Shown: positions 42,113-50,872, numbered from the stretch's first letter. The stretch is 64,000 nucleotides of DNA from Thalassobacillus cyri (GCF_900107755.1 NZ_FNQR01000012.1:1-64000), one strand, 5' to 3'. The notes: generated from the sequence alone by a model not told the origin. Numbers and translations are program-made.

Positions 42113-43174
42113 TCACCTAGGAAACACTGGATCGCCGGAAGAAAGTTCTTCTGCCAGATAATCGACATGGCCTTGTACGAGCTCGACGGCTTCCTCCAAC
42201 GTTTCAAAAAAGACATCGCGGATCGTGCCATCATTATCCTTGGATGCATGCTTATACTTTGGATCATAGTAATGGATAAGCAGCTGTTCGGTGACAGTCC
42301 GGTAGTCCTGTGCTGTCAGAGCCTCATCAATAATCTCCCGTGCTTCAGCGGCAATGCGTTTACGAATCACTTCCCACGCCTTTTCAATCGCTTCATGATT
42401 CTGTTCCGGCTGATAGGTGGCAAGGATCGTATCGATACGGACAGGGATGGAAGTATGCACGTGGATACGCGGTCCTGCCTGTTTTCCATCGATGATGAAT
42501 TTAGGGATTTCGATATTGCCAAGCCGTTTGCTTTCGGATTCGATGATATAATAATCCGTCTCGCCGATTTCCTGGATCCGTTCCCATAAGCGCATGTCAA
42601 AATCCTTCTGGCTGCGATCGGGCAAATCCACTCGTCCGAACACCGAGCCGCGATGGGCTGCTAATCCTTCGAGATCCAGGACAGGATAGTTTTTCTCCTG
42701 AAGCTGCTCTAAAATCTCCGTTTTTTTGGTACCTGTCAAGCCTTCTAACACGATGAAAGTACGTTGTAAGCTGGCAATGGCATCAAGGTCTGCCACTACT
42801 TTTTTCCGGAAAGAGCGGATACCTCCTTCCAGTTGATAGCTTTTCAGCCCCATCACTTCAAATACCGTGGCCAGCGTCCTGCTTCGCATGCCGCCGCGCC
42901 AGCAATAAATGATGATCGGTCTGCCGTTGCTTATTTCTTTGGCACGCTTATAAAATTCAGGCAGTTTTGGCGAAACGAGAGAAATGCCAAGTTCCTTCGC
43001 TTCTTCCTTACCGACCTGTTTATACGTAGTACCGACTCTTACACGTTCTTCATTCGAAAATATCGGCATGCTGATTGCGCCGGGAATATGGAATTCCTCA
43101 AATTCTTTAGGCGTGCGGACGTCAACTACTGGACAATCCATTTCCAGTGCTTCTGCTATGGTCACTCGTTTCAT
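42113..43174 (-). CDS. mnmH: tRNA 2-selenouridine synthase
   Basis: A 353-residue protein that replaces sulfur by selenium in 2-thiouridine at the wobble base of several tRNAs, using selenophosphate. N-terminal rhodanese domain with Cys 91 in YCWRGGMRS, then a P-loop domain (GLTGTKKTE). In the P-loop the usual glycine before the lysine is itself a lysine. AGGTGAG lies 5 bp before the ATG at 43174. No selD is in the window; it must be elsewhere for this enzyme to work as a selenouridine synthase. Confidence 0.9.
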   Translation of the reverse strand: MKRVTIAEALEMDCPVVDVRTPKEFEEFHIPGAISMPIFSNEERVRVGTTYKQVGKEEAKELGISLVSPKLPEFYKRAKEISNGRPIIIYCWRGGMRSRTLATVFEVMGLKSYQLEGGIRSFRKKVVADLDAIASLQRTFIVLEGLTGTKKTEILEQLQEKNYPVLDLEGLAAHRGSVFGRVDLPDRSQKDFDMRLWERIQEIGETDYYIIESESKRLGNIEIPKFIIDGKQAGPRIHVHTSIPVRIDTILATYQPEQNHEAIEKAWEVIRKRIAAEAREIIDEALTAQDYRTVTEQLLIHYYDPKYKHASKDNDGTIRDVFFETLEEAVELVQGHVDYLAEELSSGDPVFPR

Positions 43175-43304
43175 GTATCTCACCTGCTTTATACCTTTAT
43201 GTATATGTTCAGTATAACATGCCTGGCTGTAATTTTTCCTTTAGGGCTCAGTTGGGTTAGAATAGGAAGAAGAAAATATCTGTCCAAGGAAAGGAAATCA
43301 AGCA

Positions 43305-44468
43305 ATGACCAATCATGAAAATTCGGCCAGCTACTGGCCTGTATTAGAAAAATTACCGCCGTTTCTACAACAAGCATGGGAAAATTCAGCGTTCCGTAAA
43401 CCTACCGAGATTCAAAAACAGGCGATTCCGCCTATTATGGAGGGAAAGGACGTACTGGCAGAAGCACCGACAGGAAGTGGTAAGACACTCGCTTATCTTT
43501 TTCCTATCCTGCAAAAAATCGATCCGGATAAGAAAGATACACAGGTCGTCATTCTGGCTTCCTCCCGTGAACTTGTCATGCAGATCCATGAAGAAATGCA
43601 GACATGGAATGCAGGAAGCGGGATTTCAAGCGCGACGTTGATCGGTGGAGCCAACATGAAAAGGCAGCTGGATAAATTGAAAAAACATCCACGCGTCATC
43701 ATCGGTACACCGGGACGCGTCCATGAACTGATCAAGAAGAAAAAACTGAAAATGCATGAAGTAAAAACGATCGTACTCGACGAGGGCGACCAATTGTTAG
43801 CACCGGAGCACAAAGCTACGATGGAAGATATCATCAAAAGTACGTTAGCTGAGCGACAGCTGTTATTGTTTTCAGCGACTTTGCCAGAAGCAAGTGAGCT
43901 GGAAGCGAAGCGGTTGATGAATGATCCAGAAGTTATCCGTGTCGGCACCGAAAATGAAAAGCCCGCGGTGGAGCACGGTTATTTGATTACGGATGCACGA
44001 AAAAAAGTCGATACACTTAAACGGTTGACTGTTATTGACGCGTTTAAGGGACTCGTGTTTGTGCGGGATATCGGAAACCTGGAGGTACTGGCAGAAAAAC
44101 TTCGTTTTAAAGGCCTTTCTGTCGGAGTAATCCACGGGGATTCAAAAAAAGAAGACAGGGTCAAAACATTGAAGGCATTTCGCGAAGGAAAACTGGCACT
44201 CTTGCTTGCGACCGATGTCGCGGCCAGAGGACTCGATATCGCTTCACTAAGGTATGTCATCAATTATGACCTTCCAAATGAAACAGGTCAATATATCCAT
44301 CGTGCCGGACGGACTGGCAGACTTGGATCTACCGAAGACGGTACCGTGATTTCCCTCATCACCAGGGACGACATCAAGAAACTGGAGAGAATCAGTAAAG
44401 AAGTAGATCTGGATATTGTCGAAAAGAAAATGTATAAAGGCGAGTTGGTAGATGCAGCTCAGTATTAA
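43305..44468 (+). CDS. DEAD-box RNA helicase
   Basis: A 387-residue ATP-dependent RNA helicase. Q motif region FRKPTEIQKQAIP, motif I APTGSGKT, motif Ib TPGR, motif III SAT and motif VI HRAGRTGR are intact. Motif II is DEGD instead of DEAD. The short length and lack of a C-terminal extension fit the YfmL-like group involved in ribosome assembly in B. subtilis. AAGGAAA is the ribosome binding site. It is followed 12 bp later by dsdA. Confidence 0.88.
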   Translation: MTNHENSASYWPVLEKLPPFLQQAWENSAFRKPTEIQKQAIPPIMEGKDVLAEAPTGSGKTLAYLFPILQKIDPDKKDTQVVILASSRELVMQIHEEMQTWNAGSGISSATLIGGANMKRQLDKLKKHPRVIIGTPGRVHELIKKKKLKMHEVKTIVLDEGDQLLAPEHKATMEDIIKSTLAERQLLLFSATLPEASELEAKRLMNDPEVIRVGTENEKPAVEHGYLITDARKKVDTLKRLTVIDAFKGLVFVRDIGNLEVLAEKLRFKGLSVGVIHGDSKKEDRVKTLKAFREGKLALLLATDVAARGLDIASLRYVINYDLPNETGQYIHRAGRTGRLGSTEDGTVISLITRDDIKKLERISKEVDLDIVEKKMYKGELVDAAQY

Positions 44469-44480
44469 GGAGGTAAGTAT

Positions 44481-45809
44481 ATGAAAGAGCATATAGCCGG
44501 AAAAACAGTTTCTGAATGGCAAGAGGCTCACCCGCTGTTAACAGATATCATGGATACCAGCGAAGTATACTGGCAAAATCCTGCTTATCAGCCGAAAAGT
44601 AAGGAGCAGCCGATTACGCAGGCCGAGCTTGATGAGGCAGCTGCTTTGTTCCTTCGGTTTCTCCCTTTTTTGAAAAAAACATTTCCAGAAGCAGATCTGG
44701 CTGAGGAAGGAATCGTGTCCCCACTGAAAAAAATACCTAACATGAAAGCGGAGTTGGAAGCTTCCTTCCCCCAAACCATAAAAGGCGACTTGTGGCTGAA
44801 ATGCGATCATGACCTGCCGGTTGCTGGTTCTATCAAAGCGCGCGGCGGTTTTTATGAGATTTTACATTATGCTGAAACGATGGCGATCGATCATGGCCTG
44901 CTGTCCCGCTCCGATGATTACAGCAAGCTTGACGATGTGCAGTATCGTAGCTTTTTTGCCGATTATTCGATTGCTGTCGGTTCGACGGGTAATCTTGGCT
45001 TGAGCATCGGTATTATCAGTGCCAAAATTGGTTTTCAGGTGACCGTCCATATGTCACAGGACGCGAAAAAGTGGAAAAAAGATCTGCTTCGGAGCTATGG
45101 CGTCACCGTTATCGAGCATCCGGCCGATTTCAGCGTGGCTGTGAAAAGAGGAAGGGAAATGTGCCTGCAGGATCAGCGCTGCTATTTTGTAGATGATGAA
45201 GATTCAAAAAATCTTTTTCTTGGATATACGGTGGCAGCGAAAGAAGTCAAGCAACAGCTGGAGGCAGCAGGAGTGGCCGTAAATGAGGCTCACCCATTGA
45301 TCGTTTATCTCCCGTGCGGGGTCGGTGGCGGTCCAGGTGGTGTCGCATATGGATTGAAACAAATCTACGGTGAAGCGGTCCATTGCATTTTTGCCGAACC
45401 GACGCATGCCCCTTCGATGCTGCTTGGCTTGATGACCGGCCTGCATGACAAGGTGGCTGTGCAGGATTTTGGCATTGATAATATCACGGAAGCGGACGGC
45501 CTCGCTGTCGGCCGCCCGTCCGGATATGTGGCGCCAATCATTGATAAACTGATTGCCGGCATCTATACCGTCGAGGATAGGGAACTATACAAACTGCTTT
45601 ACCAGCTCCATCGCAGCGAGAGACTATTTCTTGAACCATCTGCACTTGCGGGCATGTATGGACCTGCCCGGTGGTCGGAAACGATCGGAAAAACGCTTGA
45701 CATAGATAGCGACAACGCCACCCACCTTGTCTGGTCGACCGGCGGCAGTCTCGTTCCAAAACATGATCGAGAAACAATGCTTTCAAAAGGAAAAGAGGCT
45801 GTCCGATAA
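44481..45809 (+). CDS. dsdA: D-serine ammonia-lyase
   Basis: A 442-residue PLP enzyme that deaminates D-serine to pyruvate (EC 4.3.1.18). The PLP lysine is K119 in AGSIKARGG, and the tetraglycine-like PCGVGGGPGGVAYGL loop is intact. Full-length. It lies 12 bp after the helicase gene with AAGGAGG, so they form an operon, and the terminator overlaps its last codons. The link between RNA helicase and D-serine catabolism is not obvious. Confidence 0.93.
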   Translation: MKEHIAGKTVSEWQEAHPLLTDIMDTSEVYWQNPAYQPKSKEQPITQAELDEAAALFLRFLPFLKKTFPEADLAEEGIVSPLKKIPNMKAELEASFPQTIKGDLWLKCDHDLPVAGSIKARGGFYEILHYAETMAIDHGLLSRSDDYSKLDDVQYRSFFADYSIAVGSTGNLGLSIGIISAKIGFQVTVHMSQDAKKWKKDLLRSYGVTVIEHPADFSVAVKRGREMCLQDQRCYFVDDEDSKNLFLGYTVAAKEVKQQLEAAGVAVNEAHPLIVYLPCGVGGGPGGVAYGLKQIYGEAVHCIFAEPTHAPSMLLGLMTGLHDKVAVQDFGIDNITEADGLAVGRPSGYVAPIIDKLIAGIYTVEDRELYKLLYQLHRSERLFLEPSALAGMYGPARWSETIGKTLDIDSDNATHLVWSTGGSLVPKHDRETMLSKGKEAVR

Positions 45810-45842
45810 GTCTGCAAAAGACTTTGAGGGATAGCCTCTTTC
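45789..45842 (+). terminator. Intrinsic terminator of dsdA
   Basis: GGAAAAGAGGCT-TCC / GAGGGATAGCCTCTTTCC hairpin overlapping the dsdA 3' end. Confidence 0.8.
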
Positions 45843-45884
45843 CTTTTTGTGATATCGAAATGCAGGGGGACATAAAATAAGCTT

Positions 45885-45916
45885 GCAGAAAAACCGTGGG
45901 GTTTCTCTACAAGCTG
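45885..45916 (-). terminator. Probable terminator of the desaturase gene
   Basis: GCTTG-AGA-AACC / GGGTT-CTCT-CAAGC hairpin, U-rich on the minus strand. Confidence 0.6.
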
Positions 45917-45940
45917 AGAGCCTGTGCAAACTGGCTCATT

Positions 45941-46999
45941 TTATTTTCTCAGACGCAATCTCCGGAACTTGATATTTTTTGGGTCAAGGCCGCTTCCGAG
46001 CGATCGATATAACTTACCATACTTCGGATCAGCGAGTTTATTATCTTTATAATAGACACGCGGCGTTTTCCATAAAGCGATCAACGCCTGGCTGAGCGGC
46101 ATTTCATGATAACGCTCCGGCCAGAATCTCTTGATTTGTTCCTTAACGAGCGGGTAATGTTTCGGATTCATCCCCGGGAACAGATGGTGTTCGGTGTGAT
46201 AAGAGAAATTGAAATGCAGCACGTCCACCCATTTCGGAACGGTTACCGTCAGACTGTTCGCTAATGGATCATTGATGGGTGTAATCGGGTTAAGTCGATG
46301 ATTCGTAGAAATATAGCCCATCACAATCAGGTTAGCAATCAACAATGGGATAAAAAACGCGAAAAGCCATTTCGTGAAGCCCATGACAAATAACAGACCG
46401 ATCCAGGTAATCCACGGTAAAACCGCCTGCAGCCAAACCTCTGGCTGCTTCTTCGGTTTGAAGTCTTTCACATAAGTGATGAACATTTTCGTCGAATGCA
46501 TCGAGAACTGAAAGGCCAGTGAGATAAACGCGAACGTGGACCGGACCTTCAATGGCAGGCGATACACCCACCGGAACATCTTCATTCTTTTTATTTTCTC
46601 CAAGGTCGGCCAGGCATCTGGATCCTTTTCTTCGTGCTGAGTATGGACATGGTGGGTCATGTTATGCCATTTTCTCCAGAGCTTCGGTCCTGTACTCAAG
46701 GGGAAAAAGGCGATCGCCCCAAGCAGGTCGCGTAGCCACGGCTTCCGTACCACAGTGCCATGAAGGATTTCATGTCCCAGAAAGCCAAGTCCGGCAAAGC
46801 TGAAGCCTATCACCAACGATATTGCCAGGTTGATCACCGGATGCAGGTTCATCAGGCCGATCGTCAAAAACCCGGCAATCGTTATTAGTAAATAAGCTAA
46901 ACCTCCGAACAGTCGGGAGGGGACAGGTTTAAACACATCCTTAGGCAAGTGTGGTTTTATTTGTTTTGCATACCAACTGAAGGAATGAAGCTCTTTCAT
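45941..46999 (-). CDS. Fatty acid desaturase (membrane di-iron type)
   Basis: A 352-residue membrane desaturase introducing double bonds into acyl chains. The three histidine boxes are HEILHG, HNMTHHVH and HTEHHLFPG. Four hydrophobic segments. AAAGGAGAT lies 7 bp before the ATG at 46999; an upstream in-frame extension lacks a site. Upstream DNA contains a promoter with nested inverted repeats, suggesting temperature- or lipid-responsive control. No DesKR-type genes are adjacent. Confidence 0.92.
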   Translation of the reverse strand: MKELHSFSWYAKQIKPHLPKDVFKPVPSRLFGGLAYLLITIAGFLTIGLMNLHPVINLAISLVIGFSFAGLGFLGHEILHGTVVRKPWLRDLLGAIAFFPLSTGPKLWRKWHNMTHHVHTQHEEKDPDAWPTLEKIKRMKMFRWVYRLPLKVRSTFAFISLAFQFSMHSTKMFITYVKDFKPKKQPEVWLQAVLPWITWIGLLFVMGFTKWLFAFFIPLLIANLIVMGYISTNHRLNPITPINDPLANSLTVTVPKWVDVLHFNFSYHTEHHLFPGMNPKHYPLVKEQIKRFWPERYHEMPLSQALIALWKTPRVYYKDNKLADPKYGKLYRSLGSGLDPKNIKFRRLRLRK

Positions 47000-47048
47000 T
47001 TCCAATCTCCTTTCATGGAAGGCAAGTTTTCTCTTCATATTGTAATTC

Positions 47049-47148
47049 ATCGTACCAATACCTATTCTCACAGTCAATAACATTTACTACCTGGTATTAA
47101 TATTTGGTATAAAGTCATATTTCATACCAGATAAAGGATATTAATACC
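47049..47148 (-). promoter_or_regulatory. Desaturase promoter with nested inverted repeats
   Basis: On the minus strand, TTGACT (47072-47077) and TACGAT (47049-47054) are spaced by 17 bp. Upstream lie GGTATTAATAT (47093-47103) and its inverted copy ATATTAATACC (47138-47148). They enclose a second pair TTGGTAT (47104-47110) and ATACCA (47124-47129). TTACTACCTGGTATTAA (47084-47100) resembles the FapR operator (three mismatches), but it lies upstream of -35, which suits an activator better. The remaining bases to 47337 hold nothing else recognised. Confidence 0.5.
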
Positions 47149-47337
47149 TACATACAGAATAGTTAACGTTAGAGACTATTTACTTTTTCAGGCTTTGTTA
47201 AATGATGCTGCTCTCCCGGCAGATCATGGAATCCGCTAAGGAACTTAGGATTTAAAAAGGATACGAACATATCCTGATTGTCCCATCATAAACTCACTAG
47301 TAAAACCCTATTCAAGAGGAGAAGAGGAGTGATTGAA

Positions 47338-47520
47338 ATGGGCGAGCTCGTCCACTTCCCTCATAAAAGCATCCGGTTGACTGATGAAGAATTGGCTGTG
47401 TACTGGAGCATTAAGGCTCGGCTGGAGAAAGCAGTTACGTTGAATGATATTCGCCAGCTGCAACAAGATGTAAAGGCTTTTCGCAAACATTTATCTGTAA
47501 AGTATGGGATCCCGTTGTAG
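47338..47520 (+). CDS. Small hypothetical protein
   Basis: A 60-residue soluble, helical protein (LTDEELAVYWSIKARLEKA). No family recognised. GAGGAGTGA precedes the ATG at 47338. It lies 57 bp ahead of yjbQ and may share its transcript. Confidence 0.55.
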   Translation: MGELVHFPHKSIRLTDEELAVYWSIKARLEKAVTLNDIRQLQQDVKAFRKHLSVKYGIPL

Positions 47521-47577
47521 AAGATGTTTGAATCCCCTGTTTTTATTAGTATAGGATGAGAACAGAGGTGATAAATC

Positions 47578-47976
47578 GTGAAAAAGCAATTTGAACTAAA
47601 AACGGATCGAAGAGACCAAATGATTGATGTTACCAATGAAATCGAAGCTTTTATCAGGGAAAATGAAGTAGATGAAGGAATGATAGTCATCTCATCCTTA
47701 CACACGACTGCGGGAATTACCGTTAATGAAAATGCCGATCCAGATGTGAAAACGGATATGCTGATGAGGCTCGATGAACTGTATCCATGGGATCATCCGG
47801 AAGATAGGCACGCGGAAGGGAATACGGCATCTCATTTGAAAACGAGTACGGTAGGACATGCGCAGACACTGATCCTCAGTGGAGGTAAATTAGAACTGGG
47901 AACCTGGCAAGGCGTGTATTTCTGTGAATTCGACGGGCCTCGCCGCAGGAAGTTTCTAGTAAAAATCATCACGTAA
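47578..47976 (+). CDS. YjbQ family protein (secondary thiamine-phosphate synthase fold)
   Basis: A 132-residue UPF0047 protein. Hallmarks: [19 protein letters not shown], and the histidine-rich [19 protein letters not shown], then [17 protein letters not shown] weak thiamine-phosphate synthase activity has been reported for a homologue; the true role is unsettled. GTG start behind GAGGTGATAA. It ends at the 47979 terminator. Confidence 0.9.
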   Translation: MKKQFELKTDRRDQMIDVTNEIEAFIRENEVDEGMIVISSLHTTAGITVNENADPDVKTDMLMRLDELYPWDHPEDRHAEGNTASHLKTSTVGHAQTLILSGGKLELGTWQGVYFCEFDGPRRRKFLVKIIT

Positions 47977-47978
47977 AA

Positions 47979-48013
47979 GGGACTATGACCAGCCTTGGTC
48001 ATAGTTCTTTTTT
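47979..48013 (+). terminator. Intrinsic terminator
   Basis: GGGACTATGACCA / TGGTCATAGTTCTTTTTT after yjbQ. Confidence 0.85.
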
Positions 48014-48084
48014 ATGACAAGTTAGGGAATAAGCAATAATCACAAGGGTATATTGGGATAAAAGTAAAGAGGAGTACCCCGCAA

Positions 48085-48144
48085 ATGAAAGTCGACGTAA
48101 CCTCCATTCAAAGACAAAATAATCAGACACGTTTTACAGAATAA
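48085..48144 (+). CDS. 19-codon leader peptide of the MFS gene (candidate)
   Basis: ATG at 48085 behind AAAGAGGAG (48066-48074), 19 codons (MKVDVTSIQRQ, then NNQTRFTE), TAA at 48142-48144. Codons 5-8 contain GTAACCTCCAT, an exact complement of the MFS ribosome binding site region. The arrangement is that of translational attenuators (erm, cat): stalling in the leader would free the downstream site. Expression is unproven. Confidence 0.6.
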   Translation: MKVDVTSIQRQNNQTRFTE

Positions 48145-48198
48145 AACACGTGGAATGGACGGACTATCAGACAACACTTAACAAACGATGGAGGTTAC
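48097..48198 (+). promoter_or_regulatory. Attenuator hairpin hiding the MFS ribosome binding site
   Basis: GTAACCTCCAT (48097-48107) and ATGGAGGTTAC (48188-48198) pair perfectly over 11 bp, enclosing GGAGG of the MFS gene. Between them, CACGTTTTA and TAAAACACGTG (48129-48152) form an inner hairpin. Confidence 0.65.
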
Positions 48199-48203
48199 TC
48201 ACA

Positions 48204-49373
48204 ATGTCAAAAGGAAAAAGTATTCACGCGTTAATGATACTATTATTCACGCAATTTATTTCTGGTGGTGTCACTAATACAAAAGGAATTGTATTGGACC
48301 AGGTGGAAAAAGACATCGGACTGGATATGAGCGAATTCGGCTTTGTCGTATTCATCTTCCAGTTAGGTTTTACATTAGCAAGTTTAATCTTCGGTTACCT
48401 GACGGATAAAAACGGACTCCGGATCATGATGATTATCGCTGCAGTCCTTATGGGGTCTGGTTTCCTTGGAACAGGACTTGCACCTAATATTATGTTCTTC
48501 TTAGGATTCTACATGCTGGTAGGTTTCGGTCTTGGTGCACTTGGTGTTGCTGGTAACGCAATTGTTCCTGCAGCTTATCCGAAAAAACAAAACCAGATGT
48601 TCAACCTGGCCATGGGTATTTATGGTCTTGGGATGGTATTGTTCCCGCAAATTCTCAATTGGTTGTTCCAGTTCGCAGACTGGAGGGTGTTCTACATCGC
48701 CATAGCAGCCTTGCATATCGGTGTGATCATCTATATAACTTCTGTCAATTTCCCGGAAGGAAAAGTCGAAAAAATCAATTTGAAGGCTTTCATCCCAATG
48801 TTGAAGGACGCCCAGATGGTGTTCTTGATGGTATTCCTTATGCTTGAAGTCTCAGCGGAAGTTTCATTCATGAACTTCTTTCCGACTTATTTGAAGAGTC
48901 TCGACCTCGGTGGCTTATCAACGTCCGCCAAGGAAGATATGGTGGCTACCATTCTGACGTTGTTCTCGGTATTCTTTATGGCAGGACGACTGGGAGTGGC
49001 TTACCTTGCGAATCATATAAATGAACGCTTGATTTTAATCACTTTCTCCCTTGGCTCTGCCTTGATGATCGGGGTAAGCTTTATGTTTGCGGAACAGTTA
49101 CCATACCTGTTTGCTGGTGCCGGGCTATTCTTCTCGACGCTGTTCCCAACAGGTACGGCATTCGGGACGTCCATCTCTAAAAATCCTGGTACCGCACTCG
49201 GTTTAATTTACGTCGCATCCGGGATCGGCGGCGGTTTGGCAGCATTGCTTGTAGGTGCAGTATCTGAAGCATTCGGTCAAGCCGGCGGCTTCAGTTTGAT
49301 CATCGGTTTCTTGTCACTGATGTTCATTATGACCTTGTTTATGAACAAGGAGAAATCCAAGCAGAAAGTCTGA
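48204..49373 (+). CDS. MFS transporter
   Basis: A 389-residue transporter with 12 hydrophobic helices in two halves. The loop 2-3 motif GYLTDKNGLRIM, related to the MFS signature, is present. Substrate unknown; likely export or sugar/organic acid uptake. The ATG at 48204 has GGAGG 9 bp upstream; an in-frame GTG at 48150 lies inside the attenuator and has no site. Expression is probably controlled by the leader ORF. Confidence 0.88.
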   Translation: MSKGKSIHALMILLFTQFISGGVTNTKGIVLDQVEKDIGLDMSEFGFVVFIFQLGFTLASLIFGYLTDKNGLRIMMIIAAVLMGSGFLGTGLAPNIMFFLGFYMLVGFGLGALGVAGNAIVPAAYPKKQNQMFNLAMGIYGLGMVLFPQILNWLFQFADWRVFYIAIAALHIGVIIYITSVNFPEGKVEKINLKAFIPMLKDAQMVFLMVFLMLEVSAEVSFMNFFPTYLKSLDLGGLSTSAKEDMVATILTLFSVFFMAGRLGVAYLANHINERLILITFSLGSALMIGVSFMFAEQLPYLFAGAGLFFSTLFPTGTAFGTSISKNPGTALGLIYVASGIGGGLAALLVGAVSEAFGQAGGFSLIIGFLSLMFIMTLFMNKEKSKQKV

Positions 49374-49380
49374 TATAGAT

Positions 49381-49421
49381 AAAAAAAGGTGCGAATCCGT
49401 TTTGGATTCGCACCTTTTTTT
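49381..49421 (+). terminator. Intrinsic terminator
   Basis: AAAGGTGCGAATCC / GGATTCGCACCTTTTTTT. Confidence 0.92.
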
Positions 49422-49437
49422 GTGGACATGGTGTTTT

Positions 49438-49580
49438 TATGCAAGGCGTTTGCGCTTTATTGGCTAGCTTCAACGCCCAGACACTCGCGACATAAGCAAC
49501 CCGTCTGGTGGAAGGGAAGTACACCTTCCACCAGACGTTTTACTTATGCGTGTCGTGTCTTTCAGGGCGTTTGCGCTTTT
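49438..49580. repeat. Dispersed repeat R3, copy 2, with a long internal hairpin
   Basis: Two GGCGTTTGCGCTTT ends flank a hairpin: CGTCTGGTGGAAGG / CCTTCCACCAGACG, with outer arms around ACTCGCGACATAAGC and CTTATGCGTGTCGTG. No coding signal. Confidence 0.65.
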
Positions 49581-49586
49581 CTTAAT

Positions 49587-50858
49587 TTAACACATGGAGT
49601 CTTTTGGGTTAGGATTTTTCAGGCCGAAAATTGGACGAATGAACAGGGCAAGGTAGCTTCCTGCCAATGCCATGATCATCCACACCCAGCCGTGCAGACT
49701 GAAGGAGGCGATTCCTCCGAAATAAGCACCAATATTGCACCCGAATGCCAGACGAGCTCCATATCCCATCATCAGTCCGCCAAGGATAGAAGCACCAGCA
49801 ATGCCTGGTTTGATTTTTCCAGGCTTGAAGTTGCCTTGAGCAGCTGCTGCCATAAAGGCTCCCAGGAGGATGCCGAAGTTCATGACGCTGGTAGAGTCGG
49901 CAAGCACGGTTGTTTGCAATGCCTCAGTATTACCTTGCCAATAGCCCCAACCTGATACGTCAACTCCGAACAACATCAGAAATTTGGATCCCCATAAAGC
50001 AAAGGCGGATGTAATCCCCCAAGGATTACCACGTATAGTTAAGGTCAGGGCGTTCAAAACCGCCAGCACCACAGCTGCAACAAGCAGCGGCCATGCCCCG
50101 CGCCATAGTTTTTTCCAACCCGTTGTTGTTGCTAACGGCTTCATGTGGGGCGGGTTTTTCTTACGTGCATACTTTACAGTCAATCCGTAGATTCCCAGGA
50201 AAATCACCATCTGTAGTACCCATCCGCCTAAATATCCGAGACCGGTAGATTCCGCTAAAGAAATCGCTGGCAGGGATGGTGTCTGTTCTGTCCAGAATAC
50301 AAAGTGAAATGCGCCGATTACAGAGCCTGCAATAAACCCAAGCAATGTCAATAACATGGAAGATTTTCCTCCACCGACACTATACAAGGTACCAGATGCA
50401 CAGCCAGAACCCATTTGCATGCCGATTCCAAACAGGAAGGAGCCGACTACGACGCTGATCCCTACCGGCGAAACATAACCGACAGGATCGGTTCCAGTAA
50501 AACTGAAGTTGGTAGCAAAAATGATTGCAAATAACGTCGTGGCAACAGCAAGCATCACCATATGGGCCTGCAGACCCTGCACATTACCGACAGACAGCAG
50601 TCTCCGGAATGCCGAGGTGAATCCAAACCGGGCGTGCAACAGTGCCAGTCCCAGTCCGATTCCAATGATGAAAAGTACTCCTTGTGTCCATCCGGCAACA
50701 GCTACTGTTACCGATAGTAGAATGATAGATATGATCAACCCGGTGAACAATGCGGGTTTTTGCACAGGATTTAATGGGAAGACAACGGTCGTTGCCTGCT
50801 TTGCTCGAGCGGAAATGGAAGGTTGTTCCATTTGTCGTTCTGCAGTTGTTTGAGTCAT
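49587..50858 (-). CDS. YeeE/YedE family sulfur-compound transporter
   Basis: A 423-residue multi-pass membrane protein of the YeeE/YedE (TsuA) family, which imports thiosulfate or related sulfur species. Conserved cysteine-bearing helices are MGSGCASGTLYS and GARLAFGCNIGAYFGG, the sulfur relay positions. About 11 hydrophobic segments. No TusA-like partner lies next to it. AGGAGG precedes the ATG. A CymR-like sequence overlaps its 5' region. Confidence 0.9.
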   Translation of the reverse strand: MTQTTAERQMEQPSISARAKQATTVVFPLNPVQKPALFTGLIISIILLSVTVAVAGWTQGVLFIIGIGLGLALLHARFGFTSAFRRLLSVGNVQGLQAHMVMLAVATTLFAIIFATNFSFTGTDPVGYVSPVGISVVVGSFLFGIGMQMGSGCASGTLYSVGGGKSSMLLTLLGFIAGSVIGAFHFVFWTEQTPSLPAISLAESTGLGYLGGWVLQMVIFLGIYGLTVKYARKKNPPHMKPLATTTGWKKLWRGAWPLLVAAVVLAVLNALTLTIRGNPWGITSAFALWGSKFLMLFGVDVSGWGYWQGNTEALQTTVLADSTSVMNFGILLGAFMAAAAQGNFKPGKIKPGIAGASILGGLMMGYGARLAFGCNIGAYFGGIASFSLHGWVWMIMALAGSYLALFIRPIFGLKNPNPKDSMC

Positions 50859-50872
50859 AACTAATACCTCCT

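Noticed and set aside
47084-47100. FapR operator for the desaturase
   Set aside because: Three mismatches to the consensus and a position upstream of -35, where a repressor would act poorly. Kept only as part of the inverted-repeat observation.
48150-48203. GTG as start of the MFS transporter
   Set aside because: It lies inside the attenuator stem region without a ribosome binding site and would add a polar extension; the ATG at 48204 has a well-placed GGAGG.
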